DNA from: Candidatus Acetatifactor stercoripullorum
GTDB lineage: Bacteria; Bacillota; Clostridia; Lachnospirales; Lachnospiraceae
Assembly (NCBI GenBank): GCA_019114005.1
Contig: DXGH01000073.1
Coordinates: 1 to 64,000, forward strand
DNA length: 64,000 bases
Direction: 5' to 3'
This document shows, in pieces, positions 58,978-64,000 of this stretch. A program made the position numbers and the translations under genes. The first letter of the stretch is position 1, and every line of letters starts with the position of its first letter. Below the pieces are notes generated by a model. The model was given only the letters and a program-made list of their open reading frames with translations. It was not told the DNA's origin and made no database searches.

Positions 58978-59967
58978 ATGGTTTTTAAATGTAAAAACTG
59001 CGGCGGCAATGTGATTTACAGTCCTGAAAGAAAGGGGATGTATTGTCCATTCTGCGAGAGTGAAAACAGTGAGGAAAAGAAAGAGTTTCCGGATCAGGAC
59101 ATGAAGATTTGTCCAAACTGCGGCGGTGAAGTGCCCGTGCAGGAGCATACCAGCGCATCACAGTGTCCTTACTGTGACAATTATCTGATTTTTGATCAAC
59201 GGATTGAAGGGGAGTACGAACCAAAAATAATGATTCCCTTCCGTTTTGGAAAAGAAAAGTGTAAGGAATCCATCCGGGAGAAGTTTAAAAAATGTCTGTT
59301 TGCTCCCACGGATTTTCTTTCCGAAGCGCGTTTAAACGGCATGCAGGGCACTTATGTTCCTTTTTGGTTTTTTGATTACGACGTAAACTGTGATTACAGT
59401 GCAGAGGGCACTCGTGTGAAGAGCTGGACAACAGGAAACACGCAGTATACGGAAACTTCCTATTATAATATTTTCCGAAATATGGATGCGGATTTTGAAA
59501 ATATTCCGGTGGATGCCTCCGTAGATATGCCGGATGATGTTATGGATCTGATGGAGCCCTACAATTACAGCGAGCTTATGCCCTTTAAGCCGGAGTATCT
59601 CTCGGGATTTTATGCGGAAAAATACAATATGACCGCAGATATCGCCCAGAACCGTGCGAAGCAGAAGATGAATGAGGATGTGGGACAGATGCTGTCACAG
59701 AGCTATTCCGGTTACAGCCATGTGACGGTGCGGAAGAACAACATTCAGGTAAAGCGGGAGGAAAACCGATATGGACTGCTCCCTGTGTGGAAATACATAT
59801 ACCGGTATCAGGATAAGGATTATCCCTTCTATGTGAACGGGCAAAACGGCAAGATTGTAGGCGCGGCCCCCATCTCAAAGAAAAAGGTGTGGAGCTATGC
59901 GGGGACCTTGTGGCTGTGCCTGACGCTGATTTTGGGCATGATAAACGGCATTATATATCTGGTGTAG
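58978..59967 (+). CDS. Zinc-ribbon membrane-associated protein, unknown function
   Basis: A 329-residue protein. Four CxxC knuckles (CKNC, CPFC, CPNC and CPYC, residues 5-65) form two zinc ribbons. A long soluble domain follows with KIMIPFRFGKEKCKESIREKFKKCLFAPTDFLSEARLNGMQGTYVPFWFFDYDV, as in TFIIB-type-zinc-ribbon proteins of Firmicutes. One C-terminal helix (about 308-328) anchors it. The function is not known; relatives are often encoded beside TPM-domain or SPFH proteins, and a TPM gene follows here. Confidence 0.75.
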   Translation: MVFKCKNCGGNVIYSPERKGMYCPFCESENSEEKKEFPDQDMKICPNCGGEVPVQEHTSASQCPYCDNYLIFDQRIEGEYEPKIMIPFRFGKEKCKESIREKFKKCLFAPTDFLSEARLNGMQGTYVPFWFFDYDVNCDYSAEGTRVKSWTTGNTQYTETSYYNIFRNMDADFENIPVDASVDMPDDVMDLMEPYNYSELMPFKPEYLSGFYAEKYNMTADIAQNRAKQKMNEDVGQMLSQSYSGYSHVTVRKNNIQVKREENRYGLLPVWKYIYRYQDKDYPFYVNGQNGKIVGAAPISKKKVWSYAGTLWLCLTLILGMINGIIYLV

Positions 59968-60013
59968 CAAGCATCGGCTTTTATCATTTTAAAATGTAGG
60001 AGGGAATGCCGTT

Positions 60014-60886
60014 TTGGGACGGCAGAAAAGAAAAATGGATAAAGATATTAAGAAAGAGGCGCTCAGACAATACATACATTATTTTCGTTTTTGGTTTATT
60101 GGGATTTTAGTGCTGGCAGTGGTGCTGGCGGGGCTGTTTATCGCCGGGCTGGTGATTCCAAAGGCTCCCAGAAAAAATCAGGAGGCGCCTCAGGAAAGGG
60201 TTTTTGATTATGCGGATGTGCTGACGGATGAGGAAGAGCAGCAGCTTAGAGAGCAGATTGCAAAGGCGGAGCGGAGGCATCAGATTGATATTGTGCTGGT
60301 GACCATAAAGGAGGATGTGGAGCAAAACGGATACTGGGAAACCCAGATGATGAATATCGCCGATGACTTTTATGATGAGAATGCTTTTGGCTATGACAGA
60401 GTACACGGGGATGGCATTCTGCTTTTGGATAACTGGTACGAGGGACAGGAGGGAAGCTGGCTTTCCACCTGTGGAAGGGTGTACGAAAGCTTCAGCACCC
60501 GGGACATTGACAGAGTGCTGGATGCTGTCTATGAGAAGGTGGAGGAAAATCCCTTTGAAGGATACAAGGCATACGTGGATGAAACCTGCAGGCTGTATGG
60601 AAACAAAGTGGGAGTGAGCATTCCCTTGGGCGTGATTTTGGTGGTTCCGCTGGCTGCGGCGTTGATTTACGCACTGGTTCATTTAAGACAGGAGAAGGCG
60701 AAGGACACTACAACGGCCACATCCTTTGTGGAAGGAGGAAAGCCCCGGATGAACGACAGCAGAGACGAGTTTGTTCGAAAGAATGTGGTGACCCGCAGAA
60801 TCCAGACAAGCAGCTCTGGCGGCGGACGAGGAGGACACCGAAGCAGCAGCGGCGTCAGACATGGCGGCGGCGGAAGACGCAGATAG
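60014..60886 (+). CDS. TPM-domain membrane protein
   Basis: A 290-residue protein. One N-terminal helix (about 31-50) is followed by an extracellular TPM domain (about 65-185) starting VFDYADVLTDEEEQQLREQIAKAERRHQIDIVLVTI and containing DGILLLDNWYEGQEG. A second helix (about 200-220) leads to a cytoplasmic tail that ends in a Gly/Ser/Arg/His-rich stretch. The tail is unusual, although GG-rich ends are common in TPM proteins. TTG at 60014 is chosen for its spacing from AGGAGGG; an ATG seven codons later is possible. TPM domains have been linked to photosystem repair in plants and to membrane-protein quality control elsewhere. Confidence 0.82.
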   Translation: MGRQKRKMDKDIKKEALRQYIHYFRFWFIGILVLAVVLAGLFIAGLVIPKAPRKNQEAPQERVFDYADVLTDEEEQQLREQIAKAERRHQIDIVLVTIKEDVEQNGYWETQMMNIADDFYDENAFGYDRVHGDGILLLDNWYEGQEGSWLSTCGRVYESFSTRDIDRVLDAVYEKVEENPFEGYKAYVDETCRLYGNKVGVSIPLGVILVVPLAAALIYALVHLRQEKAKDTTTATSFVEGGKPRMNDSRDEFVRKNVVTRRIQTSSSGGGRGGHRSSSGVRHGGGGRRR

Positions 60887-60925
60887 CGCGTAACAGACAA
60901 AAGAAGGATATGAAAAGAATGAAAG

Positions 60926-60956
60926 AGCGGCAGAAGACATAAGCCTTGCTGCCGCT
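60926..60956 (+). terminator. Terminator after the TPM gene
   Basis: AGCGGCAG and CTGCCGCT pair perfectly around a 15-base loop, followed by TTTTG. Confidence 0.7.
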
Positions 60957-60971
60957 TTTGAGTGCCTGAAA

Positions 60972-61001
60972 AAAACGCCTATACTGCGGTATAGGCGTTT
61001 T
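60972..61001. terminator. Bidirectional terminator, serves rpsT
   Basis: A perfect 13-bp stem (AAAACGCCTATAC with its complement) with loop TGCG. The A and T tails make it a terminator on both strands. It is 22 bases after the rpsT stop codon. Confidence 0.92.
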
Positions 61002-61023
61002 GAAATCTCAATATGTTAAAAAA

Positions 61024-61287
61024 TTAAGCCATCTGATTTACAGCCTTGCTGATGCTGGAAACTTTTCTTGCCGCATTGTTTTTGTGGTAAACACCCTTGC
61101 TGGCAGCCATTTCGATTACTTTGGTAGCAGCAGCAAGCTCTGCCTTTGCAGCTTCCTTATCGCCGGATGCAACTACGGCATTTACCTTCTTGATCGCTGT
61201 TCTGACGCGGGATCTGATGGCTTTATTTCTCTCAGCGTTTGTGCGGTTTACTAAAATTCTCTTCTTTGCGGATTTAATGTTAGCCAA
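61024..61287 (-). CDS. rpsT: 30S ribosomal protein S20
   Basis: S20 is a primary 16S rRNA-binding protein of the small subunit. The sequence starts ANIKSAKKRILVNRTNAERNKAIRSRVRTAIKKV, highly typical, and runs 87 residues. The start is set at a TTG codon: GGAGGTG lies at the right distance, and S20 proteins begin M-A-N-I-K. The upstream in-frame ATG would add five residues and overlap the ribosome binding site. The order rpsT-gpr-spoIIP-lepA is conserved with Bacillus, but rpsT is on the opposite strand from gpr here. Confidence 0.96.
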   Translation of the reverse strand: MANIKSAKKRILVNRTNAERNKAIRSRVRTAIKKVNAVVASGDKEAAKAELAAATKVIEMAASKGVYHKNNAARKVSSISKAVNQMA

Positions 61288-61379
61288 GTCATACACCTCC
61301 ATTTGTATAGATTATATAATTTGTTTGAAAATGTTTCACTTTAGCCAGACACGGAGGACTAACGTAAACATACTATTGT

Positions 61380-61408
61380 AGTGTAGTCAATTCTTGAGGG
61401 TTTGTCAA
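61380..61408 (-). promoter_or_regulatory. Promoter of rpsT
   Basis: On the minus strand, perfect TTGACA and TACACT are 17 bases apart, leaving a leader of about 85 bases. A second TTGACT overlaps the spacer. Confidence 0.75.
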
Positions 61409-61463
61409 TACATATTTTCCTGATTTTTGTAAAAAATATGAAAAAAAGCGAAAGGATAGGCTT

Positions 61464-62378
61464 ATGGGGAATTTTCAGGTAAGGACAGACCTGGCGCTGG
61501 AGGCCAGGGAGAGCATCAGTGAGGCAGACAGCGAGCTGCGGGGGGTCCGTGTGGAGGAGTACTATTTGGAGGAGGAGGATATTCAGGTCACAAAGGTCAT
61601 GATAGAAACGAAAAATGGGGCCAAGGCCATGGGAAAACCCATCGGCACCTATGTGACCATGGAGGCGCCTGCCCTTGTGGAGCCGGATGAGGATTATCAC
61701 CGGGAAATCTCAGAATGTCTGGCCAGGGAGCTTGAGGAAATGATACCTGATTCGGAGAAAGAGCAGTCCGTGCTGGTGGTGGGATTAGGCAACAGGGAGG
61801 TTACGGCGGATGCTTTAGGGCCCCAGGTGGTAGACAATCTTTTTGTGACCAGGCATATTATAAAAACCTACGGAAAAGCGGCATATAACTGCAGCAGGAT
61901 TAATACCATCAGCAGCATTGAGCCTGGAGTTATGGCCAAAACGGGAATGGAAACTGCTGAAATCATAAAAGGAGTAATTCATGAGACGAAGCCGGATGTG
62001 CTGATTGTGATAGACGCTCTTGCAGCGCGCAGCACAAGGCGTCTTAACAGAACCATACAGATTACGAACACGGGGATACAGCCCGGCTCAGGGGTTGGCA
62101 ACCACAGAAACGCCCTGACTCAGGAGAGCCTTGGAGTCCCTGTGATCGCCATTGGAGTACCCACGGTGGTGGATGCGGCTACCATTGTGGGAGATGCTTT
62201 GGAGAAGCTTATGGGGGATGACAGTGAATTTGACGGACTGAAATATATGGGACAGCATCGCCTGGTCTTTGCGGAGCTGAATAATATGTATATGACGGGA
62301 AAGGATATCGATGCGGTGATTAAGCGGGTGAGCTTTACCATTTCTGAGGGAATCAATATTGCACTGGAGAAGGAATAG
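61464..62378 (+). CDS. gpr: Germination protease Gpr
   Basis: Gpr degrades small acid-soluble spore proteins during germination and is made as an inactive zymogen in the forespore. The N-terminal FQVRTDLALEARE is the region removed on activation. GLGNREVTADALGPQVVDNLFVTRHI and TNTGIQPGSGVGNHRNALTQESLGVPVIAIGVPTVVDA are family signatures. Length is 304 aa, somewhat below the 368 of Bacillus, as usual in Clostridia. A GAAAGGATAGG site precedes the ATG. spoIIP follows as in other spore formers. No clear sigma-F/G promoter was identified. Confidence 0.95.
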   Translation: MGNFQVRTDLALEARESISEADSELRGVRVEEYYLEEEDIQVTKVMIETKNGAKAMGKPIGTYVTMEAPALVEPDEDYHREISECLARELEEMIPDSEKEQSVLVVGLGNREVTADALGPQVVDNLFVTRHIIKTYGKAAYNCSRINTISSIEPGVMAKTGMETAEIIKGVIHETKPDVLIVIDALAARSTRRLNRTIQITNTGIQPGSGVGNHRNALTQESLGVPVIAIGVPTVVDAATIVGDALEKLMGDDSEFDGLKYMGQHRLVFAELNNMYMTGKDIDAVIKRVSFTISEGINIALEKE

Positions 62379-62467
62379 GATGTTTTCATCCGGCATATAT
62401 ATAAAACAGCTCTAAGGAAAGGGAGTGCTGAGCCGTAAAAGGAAGAAAAAACGCAGCCAGTCCCGCT

Positions 62468-63841
62468 GTGTGGTTGGCGGGGCTGGCTTTCGTGTGCCTG
62501 TTTCTTTTGTCCCTGGTACGAGATTTTGGAAAAGATATGGAAGAAGGACAGGATGTGGAGACGCAGGCTTCTCTGGGAGAGGAGCTTTTGCATATGGCGG
62601 GAAGAGAAATCGGAAACGCATTGTACCGGCAGTTTGTACCGGCGTTTGCCTTTGTGCAGGAAAACGCCGGTGATACTTCGGGAATTTTTCAAAAACAGGT
62701 AAATTCTCTTATGCCCTTTTGCCTTTATGCTCAGGAATACGGTTTTTACGGGGATACCCAGAGTATTCCCGGCACGCAGGAATCCCTGTCACTGGAAGAA
62801 ATTCTGCTGGCGGAGTCCCGGGAGGGAAGCGGGGATATTGCGGATGGCGGAGAATTGGAGGCGGGTGAGGGGGAAGGACAGGCAGGAGGGGAAGCCATGC
62901 CGGAGGAAGAAAGGGGAGAGACACAGGACGCAGAAATGTCGCTGGATGAACTGCTTCGGGCGGAAAATGAAGCGGCCATGGAGGCGTCCCAGGCCCTTGC
63001 AGGACAGGAAACGGGGCAGCAGTTTATTCCCCATGCCCTTAAAAACCCTGTGGATTCCCAGATGCTTCAGGATTATGAGAGTCTTGTGCAGAATTTTTAT
63101 ACCATTGACAGCAATACCATGGCGGGCAGCGACCAGCTTGACGCAAAAAAGCTTCTGGAAAAGGACATGAGCATAGAAAAGGAAAGCGCAGGGCCGCAGA
63201 TACTGATCTTTCATACTCATTCCCAGGAAACCTTTGCGGATTCGGTCCCTGGGGATGAGAGCACCTCTATTGTGGGGGTGGGGGACCGCCTGGCAGACAT
63301 TCTTACACAGCAGTATGGATATCAGGTGCTCCACCATAAGGGGCAGTATGATGTGGAGACCAGAGATGACGCCTATTCCAACGCCCTTCCGGCCATTGAG
63401 CAGGTGCTTGCGGAAAATCCCTCTATTGAGGTGGTGATTGATTTACATAGAGATCAGATGGCGGAGGAGACCAGGCTGGTCATGGACTTGGACGGCAGAC
63501 CTACCGCCCGTTTCATGTTTTTTAACGGCCTTAGCAGGACGAAGAAAACGGGGAATATTTCTTATCTGTATAATGAAAATCAGGAGGAAAACCTTGCCTT
63601 TTCCTTTCAGATGCAGATGGCGGCGGTTCAATACTATCCGGGACTTACCAGAAAAATATATTTAAAGGGCTATCGCTACAATATGCACTTAAAGCCCCGT
63701 TATCTTTTGGTGGAGCTGGGGGCGCAGAACAATACGGTGGAGGAGGCCATGAATGCCTGTGATCCGCTGGCGCACATTTTGGAACTGGTGCTGAGCGGGC
63801 AGACGAGGCAGCAGACGGACAGTCTGCTTGCGCCTGAATAG
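62468..63841 (+). CDS. spoIIP: SpoIIP, peptidoglycan hydrolase for engulfment (5' end frameshifted)
   Basis: SpoIIP is the amidase/endopeptidase of the DMP engulfment complex. A transmembrane anchor (AGLAFVCLFLLSL) is followed by an acidic linker with ELEAGEGEGQAGGEAMPEEE, then the hydrolase domain with ILIFHTHSQETFADS (zinc His), VIDLHRD and KPRYLLVELGAQNNT. The first possible start in this frame, GTG at 62468, has no ribosome binding site and lacks the usual basic N terminus. A GTG at 62425 with AAGGAAAGGGAG upstream encodes just such a start (LSRKRKKKR) but in another frame. Removing one A from the A6 run at 62446-62451 would join the two. Confidence 0.88.
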   Translation: MWLAGLAFVCLFLLSLVRDFGKDMEEGQDVETQASLGEELLHMAGREIGNALYRQFVPAFAFVQENAGDTSGIFQKQVNSLMPFCLYAQEYGFYGDTQSIPGTQESLSLEEILLAESREGSGDIADGGELEAGEGEGQAGGEAMPEEERGETQDAEMSLDELLRAENEAAMEASQALAGQETGQQFIPHALKNPVDSQMLQDYESLVQNFYTIDSNTMAGSDQLDAKKLLEKDMSIEKESAGPQILIFHTHSQETFADSVPGDESTSIVGVGDRLADILTQQYGYQVLHHKGQYDVETRDDAYSNALPAIEQVLAENPSIEVVIDLHRDQMAEETRLVMDLDGRPTARFMFFNGLSRTKKTGNISYLYNENQEENLAFSFQMQMAAVQYYPGLTRKIYLKGYRYNMHLKPRYLLVELGAQNNTVEEAMNACDPLAHILELVLSGQTRQQTDSLLAPE

Positions 63842-63843
63842 AC

Positions 63844-63872
63844 TGGACAATGCCTGTAAATTCTGTTAAAAT
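63844..63872 (+). promoter_or_regulatory. Promoter of lepA
   Basis: TGGACA and TAAAAT are 17 bases apart, with an extended -10 TGT, 36 bases before the start codon. Confidence 0.6.
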
Positions 63873-63907
63873 CTAACTCAAATTGTAACGGTTGGAGAGG
63901 AATACAA

Positions 63908-64000
63908 ATGGCAGCAGTAGATCAAAGCAAAATACGGAATTTTTGCATTGTGGCGCATATAGACCACGGGAAATCCACCCTGGCGGACAGAATTATCGAA
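63908..64000 (+). CDS. lepA: Elongation factor 4 (LepA), N-terminal part
   Basis: Only the first 31 codons are in the window. They read [21 protein letters not shown] followed by [10 protein letters not shown], the G1 motif and start of this ribosomal GTPase. EF4 back-translocates or helps stalled ribosomes. GGAGAGG precedes the ATG. Its place after spoIIP matches Bacillus and many Clostridia. Confidence 0.93.
   Translation, partial: MAAVDQSKIRNFCIVAHIDHGKSTLADRIIE

Noticed and set aside
62440-62460. Programmed -1 ribosomal frameshift at the A-rich heptamer in spoIIP
   Set aside because: Joining the two frames needs a +1 shift (one base skipped), not -1, so the usual slippery-site mechanism does not fit.
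1-64000. CRISPR arrays, rRNA and tRNA genes, prophage, toxin-antitoxin pairs
   Set aside because: No regular repeat-spacer pattern, cloverleaf with CCA end, rRNA core sequence or phage structural gene was seen. The XRE/membrane pair lacks a toxin-like partner.

Overview
The window reads as chromosome of a spore-forming, Gram-positive member of the Clostridia, most likely Lachnospiraceae. The evidence is the set of endospore genes (spoIIGA, sigE, sigG, ylmC/ymxH, a spoVB-like flippase, gpr, spoIIP), the conserved orders spoIIGA-sigE and rpsT-gpr-spoIIP-lepA, GGAGG-type ribosome binding sites, many TTG/GTG starts, and the absence of outer-membrane genes. No rRNA, tRNA, CRISPR array, transposase or phage gene was recognised. 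Species was not determined.

Layout. 0-4.3 kb: end of one sugar-binding-protein gene and a complete RbsABC-type sugar ABC importer. 4.4-10.3 kb: sporulation block spoIIGA-sigE, a small unknown gene and a double-VanZ membrane protein, sigG on the opposite strand, ylmC, nrdR and a spoVB-like flippase. 10.4-20.5 kb: NifS-type cysteine desulfurase and mnmA (sulfur relay for tRNA 2-thiouridine). Between them lie two GT-C-like membrane proteins and a Bce-type two-component/ABC module with a candidate operator. 20.6-21.3 kb: about 700 bases without a credible gene, with a strong promoter and several perfect hairpins, so a candidate large structured RNA.

21.4-41.7 kb: exopolysaccharide locus. Its core matches the Gram-positive Pel system: a PelD-like c-di-GMP receptor with an N-terminal SDR domain, PelE-like, PelA-deacetylase-like (DUF2194), PelF and PelG. 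Tightly coupled genes follow: DUF2304, GT4, GT2, two DUF4832 proteins, a large GT-C protein, a Stealth phosphotransferase and a flippase fused to an NTP_transf_5 domain. A PqqD-like protein opens the operon by a 4-base overlap.

41.7-45.9 kb: a small secreted-like 135-residue protein with a possible leader, a peptide/lipid-type ABC exporter, a PqqD-HPr-kinase-like fusion and an S26-type peptidase. These are parts normally seen in RiPP (especially lasso-peptide) clusters, but without radical SAM, B1/B2 or cyclase genes. This is the best candidate for an undescribed system.

45.9-64 kb: PHP phosphatase; the glycolytic run gap-pgk-tpiA; a second two-component/ABC module whose response regulator lacks the end of its receiver domain; a GT39-like protein; an XRE/membrane-protein pair; a 232-base nested palindrome with possible 4-base target duplication; a CAP-domain exoprotein; a zinc-ribbon protein and a TPM-domain protein; then rpsT, gpr, spoIIP (with an apparent 5' frameshift at an A6 run) and the start of lepA.
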